DNA from: Listeria cossartiae subsp. cayugensis
GTDB lineage: Bacteria > Bacillota > Bacilli > Lactobacillales > Listeriaceae
Assembly (NCBI RefSeq): GCF_014229095.1
Contig: NZ_JAARZC010000001.1
Location: 310,001-374,000 of the forward strand
DNA: 64,000 nucleotides
Reading direction: 5' to 3'
Shown: positions 10,505-18,294 of the stretch, in pieces
Numbering within the stretch: position 1 is the stretch's first letter
Layout of the letters: each line of letters opens with the position of its first letter
Made by a program: the position numbers and the translations under genes
The notes under the pieces: generated by a model
Databases searched by the model: none
Seen by the model: only the letters and a program-made list of their open reading frames with translations
Told to the model about the DNA's origin: nothing

Positions 10505-11682
10505 TGTTCCGCCTCCTTTTGAAAAATGGTTTGGCTTCCTTGGCTGGAAACGTGAACGACAGTAGGGATGTGCCATTTTTGCGCAAAAGAGATAGCGTTT
10601 GTAGGTGCTTCAAAAAAGCTTAGTTCGCTATTTGGTGTTTCTTGCATGAGTTTTTCGGCTTGTTGGAGTGCGTCTAGGTCGTAGTGGATTAAAAGTGTTG
10701 TTGGAGGTTGTTTCTTGATGATGCCAGCGCGGTTTTGGAGTGTTGTGAGGGAGTCGAGGTTGAGGGCCAAACCAACTGCTGGAGAGGGGGAGCTTGTGAA
10801 TTGTTCTAGTAAGTGATCGTAACGACCGCCACTTAAAAAATTATCGGCAGCAAGGTCGGCATATCCTCTAAAAATAATACCTGTATAATAATGAAAATCT
10901 TGCACGAGTCCTAAGTCGACACTAATATCGGCAGCGTAAGAAACAGCCTCTACAATAGTTTCCATTTCGGTCAGTGCGGTTAAAATTCCTTTATCTGTAG
11001 TTAAGTTTTTCGCTTGTTGTAAAATCGCTGTCGCTGGGCCAAATAATCGTGGTAATGCGAGAATGAAATCGTCCAGCGTGCTTGGATTATCAGCAACAAA
11101 CTGTTGAATGCCAGTGAGGCTTTTATTTTGAATCAGGAGGCGGAAATCAATTTCGGCTGTTTCGCGAAGGTTTAAAAGATGAATAACGCGCCTATAAATT
11201 GCGGCATGGCCAAGTTCAATTTGAAAATTCGGAATTTCTAGTGTATTTAAAACGCCAATGCCACTTAAAATACATTCAATCTCCGCTTTGATGGAAGGAT
11301 ACCCAATGATTTCAATTCCGGCTTGGATTTGTTCGTTTTGTTCGCCACCAAAATCCTCATTTGCTCGAAAGATTTTTCCACTGTAAGAAAGTTTGAGCGG
11401 GAGCGTGACACCAGTTGTACTAACAACTCGACCGATTGGCAAGGTCATATCTGGCCGAAGAACCGTCAAGCGTCCTTTTTCATCAAAGAAACGGTATAAC
11501 TTGGCGTCGGCTTGATGTTCAGATGAAAAGACATCTTCAAATTCGATAACAGGTGTTTCAATTCGCTTAAATCCACGTTTTTCAAAATAATGATTCACTT
11601 GTTGCTCAATTTTGTAGGCGGCTCGTGCTTCGCGAAAAAGTTTATCGCGTGTTCCGGTCGGCAAGTTCTTATTTAAGTTCAT
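10501..11682 (-). CDS. hisZ: ATP phosphoribosyltransferase regulatory subunit HisZ
   Basis: A 393-residue paralog of histidyl-tRNA synthetase that has lost aminoacylation and acts as the regulatory partner of short His[11 protein letters not shown] at the N-terminus, [11 protein letters not shown] near 75-85, the motif 3-like [13 protein letters not shown] near 275-287 and AVGLALNLD near 296 show the class II synthetase fold. It is shorter than HisRS and lacks a usual anticodon-binding domain. First gene of the his operon, with a good AAGGAG site and promoter upstream. Confidence 0.95.
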   Translation of the reverse strand: MNLNKNLPTGTRDKLFREARAAYKIEQQVNHYFEKRGFKRIETPVIEFEDVFSSEHQADAKLYRFFDEKGRLTVLRPDMTLPIGRVVSTTGVTLPLKLSYSGKIFRANEDFGGEQNEQIQAGIEIIGYPSIKAEIECILSGIGVLNTLEIPNFQIELGHAAIYRRVIHLLNLRETAEIDFRLLIQNKSLTGIQQFVADNPSTLDDFILALPRLFGPATAILQQAKNLTTDKGILTALTEMETIVEAVSYAADISVDLGLVQDFHYYTGIIFRGYADLAADNFLSGGRYDHLLEQFTSSPSPAVGLALNLDSLTTLQNRAGIIKKQPPTTLLIHYDLDALQQAEKLMQETPNSELSFFEAPTNAISFAQKWHIPTVVHVSSQGSQTIFQKEAEQ

Positions 11683-11718
11683 CTGGATAGCTCCTTTACG
11701 ATATTTTAGTTTATTAGC

Positions 11719-11747
11719 ATATTAGCACGTTAAAGTATTTTTGTAAA
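11719..11747 (-). promoter_or_regulatory. Promoter of the his operon
   Basis: On the minus strand TTTACA (11742-11747) and TAATAT (11719-11724) are 17 bases apart, about 37 bases upstream of the hisZ start. A short repeat TTAGCATATTAGCACGTTAA covers the -10 region and could be an operator. Confidence 0.65.
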
Positions 11748-11773
11748 TAATGAATAGAAAAATAGTGGCTTAT

Positions 11774-11781
11774 GGTATAAT
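11774..11781 (+). promoter_or_regulatory. Extended -10 promoter of hisJ
   Basis: TGGTATAAT-type extended -10 with TATAAT at 11776-11781, about 50 bases before the chosen hisJ start. No good -35 box is visible. It lies back to back with the his operon promoter. Confidence 0.5.
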
Positions 11782-11833
11782 TAGTGTACCATTTAGCACG
11801 CTGAGGGAAAAGAATTTTGAAAGAGGGTTGAAT

Positions 11834-12661
11834 ATGAAAAGAGACGGGCATACGCATACAGAATTTTGTCCACATGGTACACATGATGATGTGGAGGAAA
11901 TGATTTTAAAAGCGATTGAACTGGATTTTGATGAGTATTCTATCGTTGAGCACGCGCCGCTTTCGAGTGACTTTATGAAAAATATTGCTGGGGACGAGGA
12001 AGCAGTAACGACGGCGAGCATGGCAATGAGTGATTTACCTTATTATTTTAAGAAAATGAATCAGATGAAGAAAAAATATGCGAGTGATTTGTTAATACAT
12101 ATCGGGTTTGAAGTGGATTATTTGATTGGCTATGAGGATTTCACGCGCGATTTTTTGAATGAATATGGGCCAGAAATGGATGATGGCGTGTTGTCGCTGC
12201 ATTTTTTAGAGGGGCACGGCGGTTTTCGTTCAATTGATTTTTCTGCAGAAGATTATAATGAAGGAATTGTGCAATTTTATGGTGGGTTTGAACAGGCACA
12301 ACTCACTTATTTAGAAGGTGTGAAGCGTTCGATTGAAGCAGATTTGGGTTCATTTAAGCCTCGGAGAATTGGACATATTTCATTGTGTCAGAAGTTTCAG
12401 CAGTTTTTTGGAGCAAATGGGCACGATTTTTCTGAGGAAGTAATCGCAGAATTTCAGGAAGTACTTGCTTTAGTGAAGAAGCGGGATTATGAGCTTGATT
12501 TTAATACGGCGGGCCTATTTAAGCCACTTTGCGGGGAAACCTATCCGCCAAAAGAAATTGTGACGTTAGCTAGAGAGTTACAGATTCCATTGGTGTATGG
12601 ATCGGACTCGCATGGCGTTCAAGATATTGGGCGCGGATATAGTACTTATTGCCAAAAGTGA
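11834..12661 (+). CDS. hisJ: Histidinol-phosphatase of the PHP family
   Basis: A 275-residue PHP-superfamily metal-dependent phosphatase that removes phosphate from histidinol phosphate. RDGHTHTEFCPHG (residues 3-15) gives the metal-binding histidines; GFEVDYL, HIS and YGSDSHGVQDIG near the C-terminus add further ligands. I chose the ATG at 11834, which has AAAGAGGG upstream and begins the conserved core; the frame is open 28 codons earlier through the promoter. It is divergent from the his operon and supplies the phosphatase missing from HisB. Its 3' end overlaps the next gene, convergent, by 16 bases. Confidence 0.93.
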   Translation: MKRDGHTHTEFCPHGTHDDVEEMILKAIELDFDEYSIVEHAPLSSDFMKNIAGDEEAVTTASMAMSDLPYYFKKMNQMKKKYASDLLIHIGFEVDYLIGYEDFTRDFLNEYGPEMDDGVLSLHFLEGHGGFRSIDFSAEDYNEGIVQFYGGFEQAQLTYLEGVKRSIEADLGSFKPRRIGHISLCQKFQQFFGANGHDFSEEVIAEFQEVLALVKKRDYELDFNTAGLFKPLCGETYPPKEIVTLARELQIPLVYGSDSHGVQDIGRGYSTYCQK

Positions 12662-12942
12662 GCTTTCATTTTGACATGTCCGTTCTCTTTAAACGTCACT
12701 CCTTCAAGTAAAAGCAGTTCGCGTTGTTCTTCCCAACCTGGGACAAGCCGACCAGCTGCATTTACGACACGATGACACGGCGTAATTTGGTCACGCTTCG
12801 AATGTTTTAGCGTAGCACCAACGAGTCTAGCGTTCTTAGGAAAGCCAATCATATAAGCGATTTGGCCATAAGTCGTCACTTTACCACGCGGGATTTGGCG
12901 CACGACCGTATACACGCGATCTTCAAAATCAGCGGGAATCAT
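12646..12942 (-). CDS. MGMT-family DNA alkyltransferase-like protein, small form
   Basis: A 98-residue protein consisting only of the DNA-binding/active-site domain of O6-methylguanine-DNA methyltransferases (PF01035). VRQIPRGKVTTYGQIA is the helix-turn-helix region, NARLVGATLK contains the arginine-finger area, and TPCHRVVN keeps the cysteine acceptor. Alkyltransferase-like (ATL) proteins replace this cysteine, so this one may still transfer alkyl groups, or act as an ATL-type damage sensor. The N-terminal domain of full-length Ogt is missing. It is convergent with hisJ, sharing 16 bases. Confidence 0.85.
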   Translation of the reverse strand: MIPADFEDRVYTVVRQIPRGKVTTYGQIAYMIGFPKNARLVGATLKHSKRDQITPCHRVVNAAGRLVPGWEEQRELLLLEGVTFKENGHVKMKAHFWQ

Positions 12943-13019
12943 TACGTAACCTCCATTTGTTCATAATAAATTTAGTATACAGGAAATATCTATTTTATAA
13001 AAGTTAGGATGATACAAGA

Positions 13020-14051
13020 ATGCCAGATTTTTCTTACGCAAAAATTACAAAGCTCGTAGTCCACTTTGCTGGAAATAAAGCGAGAGAAGAAGGAACCGAA
13101 GTCTCAACGAATGTGCTTGCGGATATCGGCTCAGAAATGAACCAAACATTATCTTCTATTTTCTTAGAACCATTTACGAAAGATGAATATTACCAATTTA
13201 GCCACGAAACCGATTTGGATTTTAATGAAGTACGAACTTTTGCTGCGAATATGTTTATAGCGGAAGAAGAGTTTCTGGATGAATCGAAGAAAATTTTAGA
13301 GCATTTATATAGCGAAACGACCCACCCGAATATTAAAAGTGGCGACGTCTGGATTTTCTTTATTGAAGGTTGCGTCGTTGATGGTGATTTCACGAACGGC
13401 ATTGGAATTTTTAAAGTCGAAAACAAAGAAGTTTTTCTGAAAAATGATTTTAACGGTAGAGAATTCCAAATTGGCTATGATAAAGGGATTACTGGGACAG
13501 ATTTGGATAAAGGTTGTTTGATTTTTAATGTGGATCATGACACGGGGAATAAAGTGTTGATTTTAGACCGGCTTAACCGTGGTGACTCTGTTTATTGGAA
13601 AGACAAGTTTTTAAGTATTGATAAAATTACGGATGAGAAGTTTTATACGGAAGGTTTTGTGGAGGTTTGCACAGATTATATTAAGCAACGTGAGGAGTCG
13701 CTGCTAGATAAATCTAATTTTGTGAAAGCGACGACCGAATATTTGGCAGGGGAAGAGACGTTGAATATTGCTGAATTTGCGCGTACGACAATTGAAAAAC
13801 CGGAAGAAATTACCGAATTTAACACAATGGTCGATACGTTCGAACGCGAAAATAATGTCCGTTTTCCAGAAACGTTCCAATTAGATGAAGAAAAACGCGA
13901 AAAATTATCGAAAAAAATTCGCAAAACGATTAAACTTGGCAAAAATATTTCGGTTGTCGTGAAGGATTTAGAACAGCTCGAAGAAACCGATTTTGTGCAA
14001 GGATATGACGAGGAAAAAGGCAAAAACTACATGATAGTATATTACGATTAA
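13020..14051 (+). CDS. Nucleoid-associated protein-like (NA37/YejK type)
   Basis: A 343-residue cytosolic protein resembling the 37-kDa nucleoid-associated family (PF04245). It is rich in charged residues with no signal peptide or membrane segment. The phrases KLVVHFAGNKAREEG near the start, GDVWIFFIEG near 115 and DTGNKVLILDR near 173 resemble that family, but I cannot confirm it by alignment. The start ATG follows GATACAAGA rather than a strong ribosome binding site, so initiation may be weak. It is a single-gene unit. Confidence 0.6.
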   Translation: MPDFSYAKITKLVVHFAGNKAREEGTEVSTNVLADIGSEMNQTLSSIFLEPFTKDEYYQFSHETDLDFNEVRTFAANMFIAEEEFLDESKKILEHLYSETTHPNIKSGDVWIFFIEGCVVDGDFTNGIGIFKVENKEVFLKNDFNGREFQIGYDKGITGTDLDKGCLIFNVDHDTGNKVLILDRLNRGDSVYWKDKFLSIDKITDEKFYTEGFVEVCTDYIKQREESLLDKSNFVKATTEYLAGEETLNIAEFARTTIEKPEEITEFNTMVDTFERENNVRFPETFQLDEEKREKLSKKIRKTIKLGKNISVVVKDLEQLEETDFVQGYDEEKGKNYMIVYYD

Positions 14052-14058
14052 AAGAAAA

Positions 14059-14086
14059 ACCGAGGATGCGGAATCCCCGGTTTTTT
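14059..14086 (+). terminator. Intrinsic terminator
   Basis: AAACCGAGGAT pairs with ATCCCCGGTTT with one mismatch, then seven T residues. It also lies just past the end of the convergent permease gene. Confidence 0.8.
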
Positions 14087-14092
14087 TGCTGC

Positions 14093-15388
14093 CTAAACGA
14101 CAAACATAAAGTACAGTATAAACAGCACCATCATCACATACATAATTGGATGAACTTCTTTATAACGACCTTTAAGTACCATTGTGATTGGGTAGAAAAT
14201 GAAGCCAATCGCGATACCTGTTGCAATAGAGAAAGTAAGAACCATCATTAAAATAACGAAAAAGGACGGAACGGCTACTTCGAATTTTGTCCAATCAATA
14301 TGAGCCACATTTCCAATCATTAAAATCCCAACGATAACAAGCGCTGGTGTCGTAACCGCACTTGTAATTACACCAAGAAGCGGCGAGAAGAATAGTGACA
14401 GCGAGAAACAGATGGCGATAACAACGGCAGTTAAACCAGTCCGACCACCAACCGCAACCCCGGCAGTAGATTCTACATAAGAAGTAGTTGTCGATGTCCC
14501 GAAAATCGCACCAAAAACAGTTGCAATCGAGTCAGAGAAAAGCGAACGACCGGCACGCGGGATTTTATCATCTTTTATAAAGCCGGCTTGTGTCGCAACA
14601 GCAACAAGCGTCCCAGCGGTATCAAAGAAATCAATGAAGAAAAATGTCAAAATAACAATCAACATTTGCGGTGTGAAAATATCCGGCAAATGGATAATAG
14701 CTTGACCAAAAGTTGGCGCAATACTTGGTACAGATGACACAACTTGTGTAGGCACGTCAATTAAACCAAATAACATTCCAGCAATAGCAGTCGTTGCCAT
14801 CCCGAAGAAAATCGCGCCTTTCCAACCAATTGTCATGTAAGCCACGGTAATAACAATTCCGAAAACAGCTAGTAAAACTGGACCTGAATGCAAGTCACCA
14901 AGTGCTAGAATAGTAGATTCATTTGGCACGATAATGCCAGCATTTTTTAATCCTAAAAAGGCGATGAAAAAGCCAATTCCGGCTCCAACAGCAAATTTTA
15001 GTTCAGTTGGAATCGCATTTACAATTTTTTCCCGAATTCCAGAAAGTGTTAAACAGATGAACACTAAACCTGAAACAAGTACGCCAGCTAGCGCGGTTTG
15101 CCAAGGAATTCCCCACTGCGCACAAACCGTATAAGCAAAGAACGCATTTAATCCCATCCCCGGAGCAAGTCCGATTGGGTAATTAGCAATAAGTCCCATT
15201 GCAAGCGATCCAACAACAGAAGCAAGAATCGTTGCCACGAAAACTGCTTTTAATTCCATTCCGGTTGTTGCAAGCATGGATGGATTGACGAAAAGTACAT
15301 AAGCCATCGACAAGAAAGTCGTAAGCCCCGCGAGTATTTCTGTCCGAACAGTCGTTTTGTTCTCGCGTAGTTTGAAAAATTTATCCAT
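14093..15388 (-). CDS. Purine (guanine/hypoxanthine) permease, AzgA-like NCS2 family
   Basis: A 431-residue multispan inner-membrane permease of the AzgA/PbuG-like branch of the NCS2 family, importing guanine or hypoxanthine. MDKFFKLRENKTTVRTEI is the usual N-terminus, followed by AGLTTFLSMAYVLFVNP. FFIDFFDTAGTLVAVA near 250-265 and STTTSYVESTAGVAVGGRTG near 298-317 are the substrate-site regions. A guanine-type riboswitch lies in its leader, which supports purine transport. Single-gene unit. Confidence 0.9.
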   Translation of the reverse strand: MDKFFKLRENKTTVRTEILAGLTTFLSMAYVLFVNPSMLATTGMELKAVFVATILASVVGSLAMGLIANYPIGLAPGMGLNAFFAYTVCAQWGIPWQTALAGVLVSGLVFICLTLSGIREKIVNAIPTELKFAVGAGIGFFIAFLGLKNAGIIVPNESTILALGDLHSGPVLLAVFGIVITVAYMTIGWKGAIFFGMATTAIAGMLFGLIDVPTQVVSSVPSIAPTFGQAIIHLPDIFTPQMLIVILTFFFIDFFDTAGTLVAVATQAGFIKDDKIPRAGRSLFSDSIATVFGAIFGTSTTTSYVESTAGVAVGGRTGLTAVVIAICFSLSLFFSPLLGVITSAVTTPALVIVGILMIGNVAHIDWTKFEVAVPSFFVILMMVLTFSIATGIAIGFIFYPITMVLKGRYKEVHPIMYVMMVLFILYFMFVV

Positions 15389-15440
15389 TAAAAAAAGCCT
15401 CCCTATTTATGTTGTCGCACATAACGGAAAGAGCCTAGGT

Positions 15441-15483
15441 AAAAAAGGGAATAATAAATAAAAATAGCAAAAAAATCCCTATT
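15441..15483 (-). terminator. Riboswitch expression platform (terminator)
   Basis: On the minus strand AATAGGGA can pair with TCCCTTTT across an AT-rich loop, followed by T residues. AATAG can also pair with CTATT, the 3' strand of aptamer helix P1. Ligand binding would free the terminator, giving an OFF switch. This mechanism is my inference. Confidence 0.55.
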
Positions 15484-15492
15484 AAATTTTAC

Positions 15493-15570
15493 AATAGCTC
15501 GTAGCCTGGCATTTTACGGTTGCCTGGTAGAAACGAACGGTCCATATTACCGAACTTATACGACTCTATT
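15493..15570 (-). promoter_or_regulatory. Purine riboswitch, guanine type
   Basis: The minus strand carries the purine aptamer consensus: AATAGAGTCGTATAAG for P1/J1-2, GGTAATATGGACC for P2 and its loop, GTTTCTACCAGG for J2-3 and P3, CCGTAAAATGCC for the P3 loop, and GGCTACGAG closing P1. The specificity base in CTACGAG is C, which selects guanine or hypoxanthine; adenine aptamers have U there. It lies in the leader of the purine permease. It fills most of the 315-base gap up to the glycosidase gene. Confidence 0.93.
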
Positions 15571-15645
15571 ATTGTAGCGGATTAGCCGATTTTTGGCAAT
15601 ACGTGTAAAAAATAAAAATTAAAAACAAACTTTTGGATAAATAAG

Positions 15646-15674
15646 TTTATACTTTTAAATAAATAAGGTATAAT
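15646..15674 (+). promoter_or_regulatory. Promoter of the GH1 glycosidase gene
   Basis: TTTATA (15646-15651) and TATAAT (15669-15674) with a 17-base spacer, followed by GGAGG before the ATG at 15704. Confidence 0.7.
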
Positions 15675-15703
15675 AAAAACAAATAATAGTTGGAGGTAAA
15701 AAA

Positions 15704-17098
15704 ATGACTTATAAATTTCCAGAGAATTTTTGGTGGGGAAGTGCGGCATCCGGCCCACAAACAGAAGGTGCAGCAGATGTAGACGGCAGAAAACCAAGTA
15801 TTTGGGATCACTGGTACAAAATCGAACCAGGTCGTTTCTTTAATGATGTTGGTCCTACGAATACATCTAATTTTTACTATCAATATAAAGAAGATATCGC
15901 TTTAATGAAACAAACAGGGCATAATTCTTTCCGTACCTCGATTCAGTGGTCACGTCTTATTCCTGATGGTATTGGCGAAGTGAATCCAAAAGCGGTTGAT
16001 TTTTACAATCGCGTTATTGATGAAATGCTTGCAAATGACGTGGAACCATTTATGAATTTATATCATTTTGATATGCCAATGTCGATGCAAGAAAAAGGCG
16101 GTTTTGAAAGCCGTGAAGTAGTGGACGCATATGCAACTTTTGCAAAAACTTGTTTTGAATTATTCGGTGATCGTGTGAAACATTGGTTTACTTTTAATGA
16201 ACCAATTGTTCCAGTTGAAGCAGGCTATTTATACGATATGCACTATCCGAATGTCGTTGATTTTAAACGCGCGACACAGGTAGCTTATCATACTACTTTG
16301 GCACATGCGCTTGCTGTGAAAGAATTCCATGCCCTTGAAATTCCAGAAGGCCAAATTGGTATTATTTTAAACTTAACGCCGTCGTATCCAAGAAGCCAAA
16401 ATCCAGCTGATTTGAAAGCGGCTCATATTGCGGATCTAATTTTCAACCGTAGTTTCCTTGATCCTGTTACAAAAGGGGAGTTCCCGGCTGATCTTGTAGA
16501 AATTATCCGCGAGCATGACGCGCTTCCAGAATATACAGAAGAGGATTTAGCGATAATTAAAAACAACATTATTGATATTCTTGGTGTGAACTACTACCAA
16601 CCGCGCCGTGTGAAAGCGAAAGAATACGCAGCTCATCCGGATGCGCCATTTATGCCAGAACATCTTTTTGATAATTATGAAATGCCTTACCGTAAAATGA
16701 ATCCGTATCGTGGCTGGGAAATTTTCGAAAGAGCGATTTATGATATTGCGATTAATCTGCGCGACAACTACGATAATATTCCGTTCTTTATTTCCGAAAA
16801 TGGTATGGGTGTGGAAGGCGAAAGTCGCTATCGTAATGCAGATGGAATGATTGAAGATACGTACCGAATCGATTTCATTAAGAGTCACTTGAAATGGCTT
16901 CATAAAGCAATTGAAGAAGGCGCTAACTGCCATGGTTACCACCTTTGGACGTTCATGGATTGCTGGAGCTGGGCGAATGCGTACAAAAATCGTTACGGCT
17001 TAGTGGAAGTTGATTTGGACAATGACTTCAAACGTACCGTGAAAGCATCCGGCCATTGGTACAAAGAACTTTCAGAAAACAATGGTTTTGAAGACTAA
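15704..17098 (+). CDS. Glycoside hydrolase family 1, probable 6-phospho-beta-glucosidase
   Basis: A 464-residue GH1 enzyme. The N-terminus FPENFWWGSAASGPQTEGA is typical. The acid/base glutamate is in WFTFNEP (about 162-168) and the nucleophile in FFISENGMG (about 358-366). Near the C-terminus the motif CWSWANAYKNRYG has serine where plain beta-glucosidases have glutamate, plus a downstream lysine and tyrosine; this pattern reads 6-phosphate sugars. It therefore probably cleaves PTS-imported aryl or cello-type glucosides in the cytosol. No PTS permease gene adjoins. The GntR regulator 43 bases downstream probably controls it. Confidence 0.9.
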   Translation: MTYKFPENFWWGSAASGPQTEGAADVDGRKPSIWDHWYKIEPGRFFNDVGPTNTSNFYYQYKEDIALMKQTGHNSFRTSIQWSRLIPDGIGEVNPKAVDFYNRVIDEMLANDVEPFMNLYHFDMPMSMQEKGGFESREVVDAYATFAKTCFELFGDRVKHWFTFNEPIVPVEAGYLYDMHYPNVVDFKRATQVAYHTTLAHALAVKEFHALEIPEGQIGIILNLTPSYPRSQNPADLKAAHIADLIFNRSFLDPVTKGEFPADLVEIIREHDALPEYTEEDLAIIKNNIIDILGVNYYQPRRVKAKEYAAHPDAPFMPEHLFDNYEMPYRKMNPYRGWEIFERAIYDIAINLRDNYDNIPFFISENGMGVEGESRYRNADGMIEDTYRIDFIKSHLKWLHKAIEEGANCHGYHLWTFMDCWSWANAYKNRYGLVEVDLDNDFKRTVKASGHWYKELSENNGFED

Positions 17099-17141
17099 AT
17101 GTGATAAAATAAAACTATTATGTGTAAAGAGGTGAACTTCC

Positions 17142-17870
17142 GTGGCTCAGAACCAGACGAAATATAGCTTTATTGCTGAAGAAATCCGCAAAAGAATTAT
17201 GAATCACGCCTATCCGCTAAATCAACCTATTCCTGATGAGATAACTTTGGCGAAAGAGTTTGATTGTAGTCGAATGACAATGAAAAAAGCGCTTGAGGTA
17301 CTCGTACTTGAAGGCTTACTATACCGGAAACGTGGACATGGTACTTTCATTATCAAATCGGCGCTGGACGCGGACCGCTTGCAGATTCATAACCAAGAGG
17401 TAAATGGCTTCACTAAACTTTTGAACGGAAAAAAAGTTATTAGCAAAGTAATCGAGTTTAAAGTCATCTTTCCAACTGAAGAAATTGCCGAGCGTCTTCA
17501 TATCGAGATGGAAACACCAATCTATGATATTCTTCGTGTTCGGCTAGTGAAAGATGAACCATATGTGCTAGAACACACGTATATGCCAGTTGGGGTTATC
17601 CCAGGCATTAACCAGCAAATTTTAGAAGGATCGATTTACTCTTATATACAAGACGATTTGAACCTGAAAATTGCTAGTTCATACAAACAAATTCGCGCGG
17701 ATAAAGCGACACAGCTTGATCAGCAATATCTTGACTGCGCTTCGGATGACCCCGTTGTCGAAGTAGAACAAACCGTTTATTTAAACAATGGTCTCGCGTT
17801 TGAATTTTCCAGATCGCGCCACCGTTATGATAAATTCGTGTTTACTACCGTTAATATTGCTAGACGTTGA
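17142..17870 (+). CDS. GntR-family regulator (HutC/UTRA subfamily)
   Basis: A 242-residue cytosolic repressor-type regulator. The N-terminal winged helix (about 8-75) includes IAEEIRKRI, LAKEFDCSRMTMKKAL and YRKRGHGTFI. The C-terminal UTRA effector domain (about 95-238) contains LRVRLVKDEPYVLEHTYMP, typical of regulators that sense sugar phosphates. It starts with GTG preceded by AAGAGGTG. It follows the GH1 gene in the same direction, so it most likely controls that gene in response to a phosphorylated glucoside. Confidence 0.9.
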   Translation: MAQNQTKYSFIAEEIRKRIMNHAYPLNQPIPDEITLAKEFDCSRMTMKKALEVLVLEGLLYRKRGHGTFIIKSALDADRLQIHNQEVNGFTKLLNGKKVISKVIEFKVIFPTEEIAERLHIEMETPIYDILRVRLVKDEPYVLEHTYMPVGVIPGINQQILEGSIYSYIQDDLNLKIASSYKQIRADKATQLDQQYLDCASDDPVVEVEQTVYLNNGLAFEFSRSRHRYDKFVFTTVNIARR

Positions 17871-17914
17871 AAAGACGCTAGACAAAGTGAGCAATCATTT
17901 TGTCTAGCGTCTTT
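17871..17914 (+). terminator. Strong intrinsic terminator after the GntR gene
   Basis: A 16-bp perfect stem, AAAGACGCTAGACAAA (17871-17886) with its complement at 17899-17914. Confidence 0.9.
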
Positions 17915-17965
17915 ATTGAATATCTAAGCAGTTTAGGTTCAATTCTATACAAAAGAATGGGATTG

Positions 17966-18020
17966 TTCACAAAATAGACATATTTACACGCTTGATAATA
18001 ATTTAGGATTCTTATATAAT
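17966..18020 (+). promoter_or_regulatory. Upstream promoter P1 with TTCACAAAATAGACA box
   Basis: The box TTCACAAAATAGACA (17966-17980) is followed 26 bases later by TTGATA (17992-17997), a 17-base spacer and TATAAT (18015-18020). The same arrangement is repeated 180 bases downstream. The 380-base gap between the GntR gene and the MucBP gene is filled by these two promoter modules plus a hairpin near 18053-18080. Confidence 0.65.
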
Positions 18021-18144
18021 ATTTAGCCCAATTACGCACAAATTTTAAATATAGTTCTACCGTTTAGGCTATACGGAACTGTGGAAAGAAATAATATTAC
18101 TCCTAGTATAAGATTATTTAAATAGTTTAAAGACATCATTTTTA

Positions 18145-18200
18145 TTCACAAAATAGACACATTTCGCCTCATTGATAATGTTTTTTGCCTAATATATAAT
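18145..18200 (+). promoter_or_regulatory. Downstream promoter P2 with TTCACAAAATAGACA box
   Basis: An imperfect copy of the module at 17966: box TTCACAAAATAGACA (18145-18159), TTGATA (18172-18177), 17-base spacer, TATAAT (18195-18200). Similarity continues past the -10 (CAATTACGCACAA against CAATTAAGTGCAA), so the promoter region looks like a tandem duplication. Confidence 0.65.
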
Positions 18201-18294
18201 TGTTGAGCTCAATTAAGTGCAAGTTTAGTACTCCTTTTGATAGGAGCGTGAGCAGTTAGAATGAGAAATTAGTTATATGAGGAGGGATAGTACT

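Noticed and set aside
11683..11833. Possible T-box or histidine leader attenuator in front of hisZ
   Set aside because: The distance from promoter to start is only about 40 bases and no T-box sequence is present.
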